DNA of 64,000 nt from Diplolepis rosae (GCA_030998225.1 JAPYXD010000715.1:7878501-7942500), one strand, 5' to 3'. Numbered from the stretch's first letter, positions 45,766-56,685 are shown. The notes: a model not told the origin generated them from the letters alone. A program made the numbers and translations.

Positions 45766-46000
45766 GCTGCAATCGAGTAGTTGAAGGAATACCCGTGGTT
45801 TACAGACAGCTTTCACAACTGACTACGTTCTGGGTATATCTATATACATACATGCTACGGTGCGGTCATCGGGACACTACTCGATACCAGCGCTATCGGT
45901 GGCAAAAATATGAAACATTCTGACTTCAATAAGGGAACATCCCCCACCACGGGAGATGCCAGACCAGTCTATACGACCGTGGATAGGGCTGAGCGGGCTA
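45751..46000. repeat. Repeat family E, shared with 58575-58735
   Basis: GACCGCTTGGGCAGCGCTGC and GGAATACCCGTGGT (45751-45800) recur at 58661-58712. The inverse of 45940-45985 (CATCTCCCGTGGTGGGGGAT) recurs at 58605. The relative orientation of the two parts differs between the sites. Confidence 0.7.
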
Positions 46001-46006
46001 AGCGCT

Positions 46007-47306
46007 ACACATAATGTATCAAGGACGTGTTTTGAGGTTATGTTATGAATTTTGGGTCTCAAATGCATAGGTCTTTGTAAAAAATGATAAAGTTTCTGGA
46101 TAAACATTTGAAAAGATTTACTTGTAGGCAAAAATGTCATCCATTTTAGTCTATCTATTGCGGTTCATAAGTGCCGTTAAAAAATATGTTGAATAGATAT
46201 TTGAATTAGAAGATCTGGGAATAAATACAATAATTTTATTTTTCAGCAGTAAAAACTAGAAAAATATAATATACCTGTCATTTAAGGCAGTGCAGTGATT
46301 CACAATTGGCAGAACGTCTCCACCATCAAGGTTGAATATTGGTTTGAGTGAGACACAGCTACTTTTATCTCACTCTTGCAAATGGTGAACCACTGCATCG
46401 CCTTAAATGACAGGTATATAATGTTTTACTAGTTTTTATCGCTCAAAAATAGAATTATTGTATTTATTCCTACACCTTCTAATTCAAATATCTATTCAAC
46501 ATATTTTTCAACGGCACATATATATCGTAAACCTTAATAGATAGACAAAAATGGGTGACATTTTTACCTACAAGTAAATCTTTTCAAATGTTTTTCCAGA
46601 AACTTTATCATTTTTTACAAAGAACTATGCATTTCAGACCAAAAATTCATAACATAACCTTAAAACACATCCTTAATACATTCTGTGTAACGCTTGATCG
46701 TGTCTATACATAAAAATACATTTCCGAATGAAATTGGAAAACATAACCTACAAGTATATCTTTTGTCTATCGAGTGTCGCACTTGACCACTTAAATCAGT
46801 AAGAACACGTTTCTGTTAAAAAATGAATAACATAACCTACAAGTAAATCTTTGAGATATTTTTTAAAGAAACTATATCATCTATTACCTACATTTATGCA
46901 TTCCAGCAGTAAATTTCATAACATAACCTTGAAACACATCCTCAATACATTCTGTGTAACGCTTGATCGAGTCTATCCATAAAAATACATTTCCGAATGA
47001 AATTGGAAAACATAACCTACAAGTATATCTTTCGTTTATCGAATGTCGCACGTGACCATTTAAATCAATAAGAACACATATCTGTCGAAAAAATAATAAC
47101 ATTATTAACCATATCAACCTTTATCTACATTTATGCATTCCAGAGGGAAAGTTCATAACATAACCTAAAAACACATCCTTCATACATTACGTGTAACGCT
47201 TGACCGTTTTTATCCATAGAAATGCATTTTCAAATGAAACTATAAAACATAACCTACAAGTATGTGTTTTGCGTATCTGGTGTAGCACTTTTGACCTTTC
47301 CAATCG
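46007..47306. mobile_element. Centre and inner right arm of the large palindromic element
   Basis: 46007-46340 continues the left-arm orientation (TAAGCGCTACACATAATG), then the sequence turns at about 46350 and runs back inverted. Landmark CGCTTGATCG (inverse of the left-arm one) is at 46691 and 46960, with a variant at 47197: spacings 269 and 237, mirroring the outer part of the left array. The turn coincides with the small palindrome at 46280-46430. Confidence 0.8.
46280..46430. repeat. Palindrome with ACCTGTCATT...AATGACAGGT ends (family F, copy 1)
   Basis: ACCTGTCATTTAAGGCAGTG is mirrored by CGCCTTAAATGACAGGT. The centre has TGAGTGAGACACAGCT and ATCTCACTC, also inverse. Sister copies are at 59632-59812 and 62796-62937. 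Confidence 0.8.
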
Positions 47307-47314
47307 ATAAAAAC

Positions 47315-49178
47315 CAGCCCCGTCCGACTCTTTAGTATTTCAGCAGAAAACTTTCGGTCCTTATTGCTACGAGTTTCTATCTTATAATTTTCGCCGTACG
47401 GCGGCGCTTCCCGCGTGTAGGCCTACTCTGACATGCAGTTGTATGTAAACGATGTAAACAAATGAGATAAATACAAATAAATATGTGTTGAAAAAACTAA
47501 ATAATATTGAAATAATAGTGGATTAAATTATAAAAAAATAGTGGATTCAATTAAAATAATCTAGTGCTGTATTATAGTGGATCAGTGATAATAAAATGGT
47601 TAATAAGTGCATCGCCCCAAACTATTCATAGGGTTACAGTTCAACTCGTTCTAACAGCGAGAAAATTCATTTTTGCAAAGTGCCTAAAGATTTAGTTGCT
47701 GAATATCCAAAAGCAATAAAAAGAAAAAAATTTATTGTAACAGCCGGACAGTTTGTTTGCGAGAAAAATTTTCTTAAAGAAGAGGTTCTTTGGAAGAGAG
47801 AAGTAAAGGATCCTGCTGGAAATGTTATAGCATCGGTATGTATAAATAAATATATAAATAATAATTAATATCTGTGTAAAACTTAATGTGATAAATTTTT
47901 AAAAAATTTTAATAGATATCATTTTCAATTTTTATTGCTTCAATTGTAATGTCCGAATTCTAACCTAAAGAAGATGTCTGTTGTTTTCCGGCTGTTCCTC
48001 TGACTTTTTTTTCCATCTCTTATTATTCTTGAGTTCCTTTATGTTTGGGATGGTTTTAATTTAAATAAATAAATGAAAATATGAAGATGTTACATTAGCT
48101 AATTTTCTTACCTTTTATTGTAAGAAAAATTTATTTTCAAATTAATTCCAAAATTTTTCCCAATTATTCTTTGAATTAGTAAGCCAATTTTCCAGAAGAA
48201 TAATTTCCTTCAAAAAAGTAAAATTAGCGAAAAATATACATAACTAAGCTAATTTTAAACAAATCGCATGAAACAAAATTTATTGTTAATGCCAAAGTAG
48301 AATGTCTCTTTGAATAGCATCATCGTAAGAGAAACGCATTTGAGTTGATTTTCTGCGAATTTAAGTAAACATTGTGCAATACTACTTGCAAATTAGAATT
48401 AGAATCGTCAAGAAAAAGCTGAGATTACGGAAGAAAGCGCCTTGAAAAGAAAAGCAGCAAAGCTGTGTGATACTTAGTTTTTTAGCCTTCTAACGTATAT
48501 TATTTATTAAATTAAAGTTTTTTATTGCGAAAGAGACTCAGAGCTATGTTTTATTTAAATTATTGTTTTACTGTGTTAAAATTTTATATGCTTTTGAAAA
48601 AAGCAATAAATCAATGTTCTACTTCATTTTATTTTATTAATAAATTATGTATTTTATTAATACTGAAATTGATATATGTATTTCATAAATGTGAAAAAGA
48701 AATATATATACCGTTCAGTCTTTCAGACCCAAAAATGTATTTTTCACACTTGATATATTTATTCATTTCCCTTATTCAACAAATTTTTAATAACTCTAAT
48801 ATATATCAAATTTTCTTTTCCTATTTAACACAATTTACGTTCATTATTCGTGTTATTCGTTAATAAGACTACTAACTTTTGAAAATCCTTACATTAAAAA
48901 ATATAATTATTTCACAATTTATTTCTCTCCTTCCATTATTTTATACATATAATTAACACTCTAGAAATAATCTATACTAACAAAAATAATAAATTTTTAA
49001 AGTAACTCGTCTTTAAACTTCGTAAATGTTAAATTAAAAATGTTTTAAACATTTCTCCCATTAGATTACATGTTATTGTAGGCCTACACGCGGAAAGCGC
49101 CGCCATGCGATGAAAATAGTAAGATAGAAACGCGTAGCAATAAGGACCGGCCATCTTTTTTTGAGTCGGACGGGGCTG
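47315..49178 (+). mobile_element. Non-autonomous P-type element with perfect 8-bp target duplication
   Basis: ATAAAAAC flanks it directly on both sides (47307-47314 and 49179-49186), the 8-bp duplication of P elements. Terminal repeats of about 100 bp share CAGCCCCGTCCGACTC, GGTCCTTATTGCTACG and CGCGTGTAGGCCTAC. It is inserted in the right arm of the large palindrome. It holds a broken THAP exon at 47596; the remainder (47880-49070) is A+T-rich and has no transposase core. Confidence 0.9.
47596..47835 (+). pseudogene. P-element THAP-domain exon, inactivated
   Basis: Exon of 80 codons from ATG 47596 to a donor (GCATCG|GTATGT). It is the N-terminal THAP DNA-binding module (MVNKCIAP start, EKIHFCKVPKD, QFVCEKNFLKEEVLWKRE). 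An in-frame TAG follows codon 11. Compared with the family's C2CH pattern, the second cysteine position reads tyrosine (NYS) and the histidine position reads asparagine (CEKNF), so zinc binding would fail even without the stop. Promoter and upstream DNA lie between the TIR and the ATG. Confidence 0.75.
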
Positions 49179-49186
49179 ATAAAAAC

Positions 49187-49470
49187 AGAAATTTCAAACT
49201 GAAATAAAAAGCGTAACCTAAAAAATCCCTTTTATGGAATTGATTTAGCATTTGACTGTTTTTCATTAAGAAATTTACTTTTTGGAAGGAAAAAGATGAA
49301 AACGCAAAACAGAACCTTAAAATACATCTCCTGTGAATTTTTTTGTAACTTTATTTTCTTCAATCAGATTTCATGCAAAATTGCCAGTTTTGTTTGTTCA
49401 GAGAAATTAATTTTTTGAATTTCCCCACTAAAACATACATGTAGCTCCATCTGTAAAATCAAAATCGTGT
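49187..49470. mobile_element. Outer right arm of the large palindromic element
   Basis: Inverse of about 36059-36330 (GCGTAACCTAAAAAATCC against GGATTTTTTAGATTACGC; CATACATGTAGCTCCATC against GATGGAGCTACATGTA). It is separated from the inner arm only by the P-type insertion. Confidence 0.85.
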
Positions 49471-49487
49471 TTTTTTTTAGTCTACGG

Positions 49488-50500
49488 CAGCCCTGTCCGA
49501 CTAAAAACAAAATGGCGGGTCCTTAGTGATCATAGTTTCTATGTGCGAAGTTTTCTCACCAGAGCAGCGCTGCACGCGGCACGCTCTACAAAAGCATTAT
49601 ACTAATAGACAAATATTTAAAAAAATTTAAATAATTAAGTTTGTGAACAATATGAAATCAAAAAATGTTCCTAAAATGATGCTAGGACATAAAATACACA
49701 TTTTCCATAAATCAATTAATACAAAATAAAAAAAAGAACACATTAAACTTCGTAAAATATATACTGTGGATACGCAGGAAGAATTCTTGAGACCCTGAAC
49801 AAAAATTTTTTTTATGTTATCCCCATATAACTGAAAATATATTTAAAAATAAATAAAAAGCTTAAGCTTCTAAATAGAAGTATTTTCCATTTTTATTTTC
49901 CAGCTTCAAACGAATGAAATGAAACTAATTATTTAGTTAAGCCCCGTGTTCAACATATAAAACCGTGTAAAGGGAAATATATACTCAATTAAAAATTTGT
50001 AAATGTAACAAAAAATATTCATTACTATAAAATTTGCTGGTACATATTTTCAACACATTTTAAATTTTTAACATGTACAGATCGATGATGACTAGTTAAG
50101 TGTCACAAAGCTTGTCTGCTTTTTTCTTCAAGACGCTATCTTTTTTAATCTCAGCCATTTCCTGTCTTACAAATTGTCTCATCCGTATTTGAAGATTAAA
50201 TTGAATTATATATGCTAACATCTCCACAGCTTCATTGGCATGTTCTTTGCATTGAAAACTAAATTTTGTTTCAGATGAAATTAAATCGTCTAGAATTAGA
50301 TCAAAAGAATTGCTAGACCGGCAATGTTTGTTAAATAGATATTTGCCAACTCTGATAAGCTTGTATAACTTAACATTTGGATGTATGAAATCTTTATTTA
50401 TTTTTGCAAATCTATTCAATCTTTCAGGTACCTGATCACAAGAAAAAGATATCGTATCTGCATGAATTTCAGAAGTAGTCAAAAATGCATTTAAGCATGT
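49488..50500 (-). mobile_element. Truncated P-type element, one terminal repeat
   Basis: It begins CAGCCCTGTCCGACTAAAAA followed by AATGGCGGGTCCTTAG, similar to the terminal repeat at 47315. Its transposase fragment runs toward this end on the minus strand, so this is the 3' terminal repeat. No opposite end is visible before 51000. The right limit is set only where the reading frame stops. Confidence 0.6.
50096..50482 (-). pseudogene. Probable P-element transposase C-terminal fragment
   Basis: An open frame of 128 codons ending at TAA 50096. Its features fit the C-terminal part of P/THAP9 transposases as I recall them: VKLYKLIRVGKYLFNKH, FQCKEHANEAVEMLAYIIQF and a basic tail (MRQFVRQEMAEIKKDSVLKK). 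Position and strand relative to the terminal repeat at 49488 agree with this. No catalytic region remains. Confidence 0.55.
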
Positions 50501-51049
50501 TCTTGCTTACTGACTACGGGTCAACGCCGGTCACGAAACAACGACCGGTGGATTTGTTTCCCTCTTACCTCTAAATGCATGAAAATGCAAAAGGATATTT
50601 TTCTCGTGAATTACAGATGATAAAAATATGGAAAAGGGCTTGTTTGTGACGCGCAATCAAGCCTGCAGCATTTCGGCCAGATAAAATAGTAAAATGACAA
50701 TTATTTGATAAAAAAATGATTATTTTTACAAACTTTTTTTACCACCCTCATTGGTCCCCCGTTTTCGACTGCTGCAAGTCAGGACAGTTACGTGAAACCC
50801 CCTTTTGGCAAATTTCTGGCGGATAGGGAATTAACAACCGCGAATCAGAGAAAAACCGAGGTGACGTGAGCGGTGAAAAATTACGAAAAATCACTACGGT
50901 CTCAGCACCTACCCACGGTAGGTTCGAGCGACCACTTCGACCCTCGAGAAATAGTTGCAACCACTGCCTGCCCCCCTCTCTCTCTCGATTATGATTATGA
51001 AATATTATTTTAACATGAAAACTTAAAATTTCAGTAAAATCGATTTGTT
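50501..51049. other. Noncoding stretch before the gypsy leader, possible LTR part
   Basis: 50745-50985 has more balanced composition (TTGGTCCCCCGTTTTCGACT; CAGCACCTACCCACGG) and a CT-rich run at 50970-50987. It may be the end of the 5' LTR of the plus-strand gypsy element, but no matching second LTR was found. Confidence 0.3.
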
Positions 51050-51477
51050 AGATCACAAAGGGATTTGGCCTTGAGACTATCCTTAATGATTTAATAATCA
51101 AATCATTTCTTTGGAATTTTATAATTTATATGAATTGTATAATATAAAATAAGTTTGAAAAATCACGCAGGGATCTGACCTTGAGGCTAACCTAAGTGAT
51201 TAAGTAACTTATCTTATTTGAGAAATTATTCTAATTTGTTAACTAAGTTTTGATTAAAGTTTGAAGCAAACATAAAAAAAAACAGCACACGAGAGTATAA
51301 GTCCTTTTTGGGTACGTTGAACGGTCACCATTGATTACGATCATTGGGTAAGGCAAAGTTTGAAGTGCTTGTGATTGTATTGTTTATAACTTTAATTTTA
51401 ACTCTGTTGAGGAACAGAATATTTTTATTTGCAAAGATTGTCCAAGGATCTGAGCTTGACCCTAACTTGTCCAATCT
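51050..51477 (+). repeat. Three related stem-loops in the gypsy leader
   Basis: Hairpins at 51050-51092, 51161-51201 and 51435-51477 have closing stems AGATCA/TGATTT, AATCAC/GTGATT and AGATTG/CAATCT, all different yet paired. They share a core around GGATCTGACCTTGAGGCTAA (variants GGATTTGGCCTTGAGACTAT and GGATCTGAGCTTGACCCTAA). They lie 530-950 bp before the gag start at 52002. Compensatory stem change with a conserved core indicates an RNA element. A packaging, dimerisation or translation role is inference. Confidence 0.7.
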
Positions 51478-52001
51478 AGAGAAAAAATAAATTGTGCATA
51501 ACTCGAATCTTATCTGATCCTTGTTATAAACAATTTTATTTATTTAAAAAACAATTTGTAATTCAATACATTAATAAAATAGATCATTATAATTTACAAA
51601 AGGGCACACGTAGTTGGTACAAAAAATATATATATATATTGTTATAATTTTAAGAAATGTATTATTTAACATTATAATTTTACAAAAAAAATTGAGCGCT
51701 TTTTTATTTATTTGAATATCTGAGAGAATTATATTTTCATTCTATTACTGTAATTCCTAATAATAAAGGGAAAATTTATCTATTGTTATAAACAAATAAA
51801 AATAATAAAATTATATTTTAAAATTATTATTATTATTATTTCATGATTTGTTATAAATTAAAATCATACTTTTACTAATTTCACTTTATTTACAAACAAA
51901 ATTTTACATGTAGTTTTTTAAATTGTTATAAACAATTGATAATTAACAAAAAATAATCTAAGATAACGCTCAATAAAAAGAAACTGTAAATTTATGACTC
52001 A
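51478..52001. other. A+T-rich remainder of the gypsy leader
   Basis: Mainly low-complexity A+T with no further copy of the stem-loop core and no reading frame. Confidence 0.4.
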
Positions 52002-53010
52002 ATGTCAAATTCAAATACCCCTGTAGAATCCGCCCAAAAAGTTATTACGCGTAGTAAAGCCAAACAAGACAAGACAATCAACTCGCAAAAATTGTGGATC
52101 AGAATCAAATATATTCCTTGAAACTAAAAAGGTCAGGTAAAATCAAAGGAAATTTAGTGGATAATAAATACAAAAATATTTCAAGCCCTTTTTCTGCTGA
52201 ATTAGATAACACTTCACCTTGACGATTCACGTTTGGACAAGACTAATTAATGATCGAGGCATATCAAGTGAAAATTCTAGTAAAACTAGCGGGTTTCATT
52301 CAAGTTTCTGTCCAGATTTAAGCATTGTGACAGAATCTAGTAATCAAGATCAAACATTAACGAACGAATTATCTTATTTTGACGGTTATAATTTTCTAAG
52401 CTCAACAGTAATAACAACAGAAAATAAAACTTTGAAAGAGAAATTGAAAACCTCATTTGCACGCGACTCTATAATTAGTAACAACGACTGCGACGACGAC
52501 AAAAGCGATACAGGAGTCATAAATTAGGATCATCCCCTAATAGTAAATAACGGAGAGATGGCCTTAGTCATACCCAACAACCATCAGGTATCCTTATGCG
52601 ATGCGCTAGAGGTGGTCCCTTTGTTCGACGGAAGTAACCTTCCATTGTCACACTTTATTGAGGGTTGCATGGAAGCAAAGGCAATGCTGCCGGCACCTAC
52701 TGCCCAAGAAAACCTTGCACGTCTGTTGAGAGGTAAATTGTCTGGTGAGGCATGAAAATGTAGATAATAATAATGTAGATAATGCTTTCAAACAAAATTT
52801 AGAAAAAGATGTAATTCAATGTTTTATAGGCGGTTTGAGTCCTTATTTAGATATTCGTGTAGAAGAAAAGGATACTTTTAAGGAAGTTATTGACGACAGT
52901 ATTGATATAGATCGAAGATTAGCTGCAACTTCTGCAATGCGAAAAAATAGAAATACGGATTATTTAAAAACCGAAGAATCAACTAATGATAAAAATAATT
53001 TAAAAAATCT

Positions 53011-54290
53011 GCCCGCTTCGCGGGCACATTCTCATCGCGCGCGGCTAGCTTCGCTCGCAAGTTTGAGCGCGCCTGGGGCGCGCGATTTTATCGTTTATTT
53101 CTTAACATTTAATACTGAAGCTCAAAGCAATTTTATAAAATTAAAGATGATGTAAATTACTCATTTTCTCAAATTCACTAAATTTCTTTTTTAGTTTAAG
53201 TGAAACAGCACATTCAATTTACTTAAGACTCTATCGGCCTTAAGGAACACAATCTCATTATGACACTCGCGTTTCGCGCTCGATTTTCTGTATACATTTC
53301 AGTAACTTTTTAACAAATTACATGATCAAAATTATTTATTTATTTTCTTCCAAATATCTCAAAAAGGAAAAACAATCGTAGGCTTTATTTAAGGAAACGT
53401 TTTTGCAGAATAACGCTTATTTCGTATCTCACATATTTTGGTGAAAAAAATCGAATTTTTTCAATATTAAAAATCAAAACATAAAATATATAACCTGTCG
53501 AGAAATTTCTTCTTGAGAATCTGTAGACCTCACTTAGGCAAATAATTTTTCATCTAAACGTTTTATATGTATCTCATATATTTTGTATAGAAAATGGAAT
53601 TATTGAATTTTAATCGTATTTTTTAGAATTGAAACGAAAAATATATGTTTTTTCATAAACTGTGTAAGACAAAACTTATTGATCTTTTTGAAACGAACAA
53701 CTTTGTATTCTTACGTTTTTTTCGTATTTCACATATTATTGTTAAAAAATTGAATTTTGGATTTTCAATATTTTTTTTCTTAAATTACAAAGAAAAATAT
53801 GCATCTTATGAAAACATGTTACAATTCAAATTTGTAGGTCTTTATGTGGAAAATAATATTGTATGAAAACGTTTTTTCGTATCGTATAATTTAACTGAAA
53901 AATGGAATTTTGATATTGACTTTTTTCGAATTTGAATATGCTGTAACATTTCTAATTTTGATTTAATCAAAAAATGTTATCAGGATAATTTTTAGAGATT
54001 TATGAGCACTATCTAAAACCAGTATTAAAATTTTTGATTTTTTTAAAAAATTATTTTCAAAAACACAAAAGTAGTGCTCAATCCCTCAATTTTGATTGGA
54101 TGTGACTGGTTAACGAACCTGCCCTTACTTTTTCGGCTCCGATAAAGTGTGCCAAAGCTCAATTCAATTTGACACTTTCGTAAAAACCGTTTTTTCTGAC
54201 TCAGGGGGTCTCAAAACGTAAAGATTTGATAAAAATTTCGAAAGTCATTTTTCACATAAAACCAATACCTTCTCATCCATGATAAGAATG
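53011..54290 (+). repeat. Interspersed repeat family B (copy 3, most complete), inserted in gag
   Basis: It starts with G+C-rich self-complementary strings (TGCCCGCTTCGCGGGCA; GCGCGCCTGGGGCGCGC) and runs to about 54290. Copies are at 21620-22260 and, inverted, 43891-44745. The G+C hairpins at one end could be a Helitron-like or other terminus, but no CTRR or terminal repeat was established. Confidence 0.7.
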
Positions 54291-54510
54291 TAATAATGAA
54301 ACCACCCGATTCAACGTAGCACATGAAAACAAAACTGTTTGTTTAATTTGTAAAAAATCAGGTCGCACAACTGACGAATGTTTTCATTTAAGTAAAGCTT
54401 AAGATGCAGTTCTTAATAATAAACAACAAAACTTGTTGTATCCTAACCAACAAAGATATAGTAATTTCAATGGTCAAAGAAGTTTATTTCAAATTCTTTA
54501 AATATTTAAT

Positions 54511-54827
54511 TTATTTGCATTATTTGCAATATAAGAGTTTGAAATTGTCTACGAGGACACCTGTCGACAACGTATCCTATCAGATACGCGACTAGTGATC
54601 CTCCGATAATGTAGTCAGTGACAAAAATTTCAGACTCAACTAATTAATTTGAAATCATTTACAGCCGCAAGGCTGAGCGACTAGGCGATATAAGGAGATC
54701 TTCCTGTGGAGAAGGAGATGTCGGACGCCTGTGTAGCTCAGTGGTTAGAGCAGTCGACCGGCAATCGAAAGACCTGGGCTCAAATCCCAGTGCAGTCGAA
54801 AGCGTCATTTTTTCCACAGAAAGATTT
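54511..54827 (+). mobile_element. Inserted segment with a tRNA-like SINE, flanked by a 23-bp direct repeat
   Basis: TTCAAATTCTTTAAATATTT occurs just before (about 54488) and just after (about 54828) the segment, extending to about 23 bp, and gag sequence continues beyond the second copy. The segment includes the tRNA-like region at 54727-54798. The long flanking repeat fits a target duplication from LINE-driven insertion. Confidence 0.6.
54727..54798 (+). tRNA. tRNA-like sequence (SINE head), probably not a functional tRNA
   Basis: A box TAGCTCAGTGGTTAGAGC and B box GGCTCAAATCC are present. D-arm (GCTC/GAGC) and T-arm (CTGGG/CCCAG) pair well; the anticodon stem TCGA/TCGA is weak, position 33 is C instead of U, and the acceptor strands (GCCTGTG, TGCAGTC) pair poorly. 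The anticodon position would read GGC. This is typical of a tRNA-derived SINE promoter. Confidence 0.5.
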
Positions 54828-55259
54828 TCAAATTCTTTAAATATTTAATAATAATAATAATTTTGCAAGAAACAATTACAATAATTTTCCAAATAACAAT
54901 TTTTTAAGAAATAAAAATCATAATTTTAATAATAACTATCATTTTTTACGAAATAGAAATAACAATTATAGAAACAATAATAATAATTTTTTACAACAAA
55001 GATACAACAATAATAATAATAATTTTCCTAGAAATTTGTACAATAATAACAATAATGTTAATAATAATAATAGACAATTGAATCCAGGACAGTATAAAAA
55101 CTTTAAATCAGGACAGTTCCAAAATCCGAGTAAACCATATGAAAATAGATTTTTGAAAAATAATAATACTCAACAAAATTCAAATTATACTGAAATAGTC
55201 TGCAATTATTGTAAAAAACCCGGTCATTTAGTACGAGACTGCAAGATACGACCAAACAA

Positions 55260-56236
55260 TAGAGTTCTGAGTCGGTTATATTACTTTGAAAACGGTAACG
55301 AAAATGAGAATATTACCAAGAATATAACCGGTAGATAAATTCTTTCAGAATTTAAGAGAATTTTGTTATTTTGGCTTGTTAAACGTGTTAAACAATGAAA
55401 ATGAGTTAATACTGCAATATGAAATTATCCCTTAAACTTTGTATGTATTTTATTTGTGCGGAAGAAAGTAAAAAACGAAAACTAAAAGGGTATAATATTA
55501 TAGGTTATGTTCCAGACATTTGGTTTAAAGCGTTTAAAGTATTATTGCGGAAATTATTGTATGAAAATCTTACATTTTTGTACTATAATTGGAATAAATT
55601 CACATCAGTGGGAGTTAGTAAAGAAATTTATTTGTTAAATTATAAACATAATGGTTGGATTATAATTATAAGTTTTTGAATAAAAAAAATGTCCTAACTT
55701 TTTAAAAATTTACTTGACTTTCTTTGCCAATTTATAAATTCCGTGACCTGCAGCGATCCCGGAAAATGCAAGAAAAAGTAAAAATGTATTGTTCCTTAAA
55801 AATTTTAATTTTTATAAATTAATATATGATTTAATATAATTATTAGATGTATATTATATATATTTTATTGTATAATAAAGGATTTTACATAAATTTAACA
55901 ATTATATAGATAATATAAATTAAAGTATAATATTGATTTAAGATTTTTAGTTATCAATGTATTAAATTCAAAATGAACCTAACGTAAAATTACAACAGTA
56001 TATAATTTTCATATATTGACAGTAAAACTATTCTTAAGTTCTTCTTTATTTAGAAATATATTTTTATAAGTGAGCGCCTCTTATATTTAACTATAAAGCT
56101 CCTATAAATATTGATAAATAATTATTTAAACCGTAAATTCTTAAAATTCCCTTTATGTTCTCTTATATTCTTTAAATTCTGTAATATTCTCGGTTATATA
56201 ACTTGAACTTAAATTTTCGAGAATTTAAGAACTCTA
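55260..56236. mobile_element. hAT-like MITE, 977 bp, with 8-bp target duplication inside gag
   Basis: CCAAACAA flanks both ends exactly (55252-55259 and 56237-56244), as for hAT elements. The termini are TAGAGTTCT and AGAACTCTA; TAGAG-like starts occur in hAT. The interior is A+T-rich without a transposase. Its ends recur at 61476 and 63770. A stray open frame (55419-55679) has no recognised domain. Confidence 0.8.
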
Positions 56237-56685
56237 CCAAACAACCAATCACAGACAGCTCATCAGGAAAACTCCAAAGCTCTTCCGAGCACGGGAGCAC
56301 TGAGGAAAGCATGAATCGAGAACCACTGGCATCCACTTCTAGCAATCATACAAGAAAAATCAATATTTCAAAATCTACTGCAATCCCATCAATTATAATA
56401 TCAACGGACGGTTTAAAAAATCCAACACACATCACGATTCATAGTGGTGCTGCTCGAAATTTAATTAAACAAAAGGTTCTCAAACCTGACGTATCATTAA
56501 ATAGCCAAAACATATTTAAACTTACAGGAATTGATGATTTACCACTTTACACATTGGGACAGGTAAAAATGAACATTTTTAGTTATCCAACGATATTTAA
56601 CATTATTCCGAACGAAGTCCCAGTAAAAGAATATGGAGTATTAGGATCAGAATTTTTTCAAGATAATAGTTTAAATATCAAGAGA

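Larger units (their letters stand above)
44746..45800. other. G+C-rich island with promoter-like start, hairpin and tandem repeats
   Basis: Composition changes abruptly from A+T-rich to G+C-rich with many CpG. In order it holds a TATA-like promoter (44861), a 36-bp-stem hairpin (44988-45104), three 147-bp repeats (45141-45581) and a degenerate short-period array (45581-45765). A 228-codon frame on the minus strand (45772-45086) is open because 147 is divisible by three. It has no recognised domain, so I do not call it a gene. Confidence 0.6.
37490..46000. mobile_element. 8.5-kb insertion with P-like ends (CAGCCCTATCC) splitting the palindrome
   Basis: The left end CAGCCCTATCCAACT resembles the P-type ends at 47315 (CAGCCCCGTCCGACT) and 49488 (CAGCCCTGTCCGACT). 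The right end near 45985-46000 reads TGGATAGGGCTG, its inverse over 12 bp. AAGCGCTAC precedes the left end and recurs at about 46007 a few bases past the right end, where the satellite continues, so insertion into the array is clear even if the exact duplication is not. It contains other nested repeats and no complete P transposase, so it may be a compound insertion. Confidence 0.5.

Noticed and set aside
45086..45772. 228-codon minus-strand open frame as a protein gene
   Set aside because: It is open because the 147-bp tandem unit is a multiple of three. No promoter on that strand or recognised domain.
48525..48863. 112-codon open frame inside the P-type element
   Set aside because: A+T-driven Phe/Ile/Tyr-rich frame without motifs.
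54727..54798. Functional tRNA gene
   Set aside because: Poor acceptor stem, C at position 33 and a weak anticodon stem. It lies inside a segment with a long flanking direct repeat, so a SINE is more likely.
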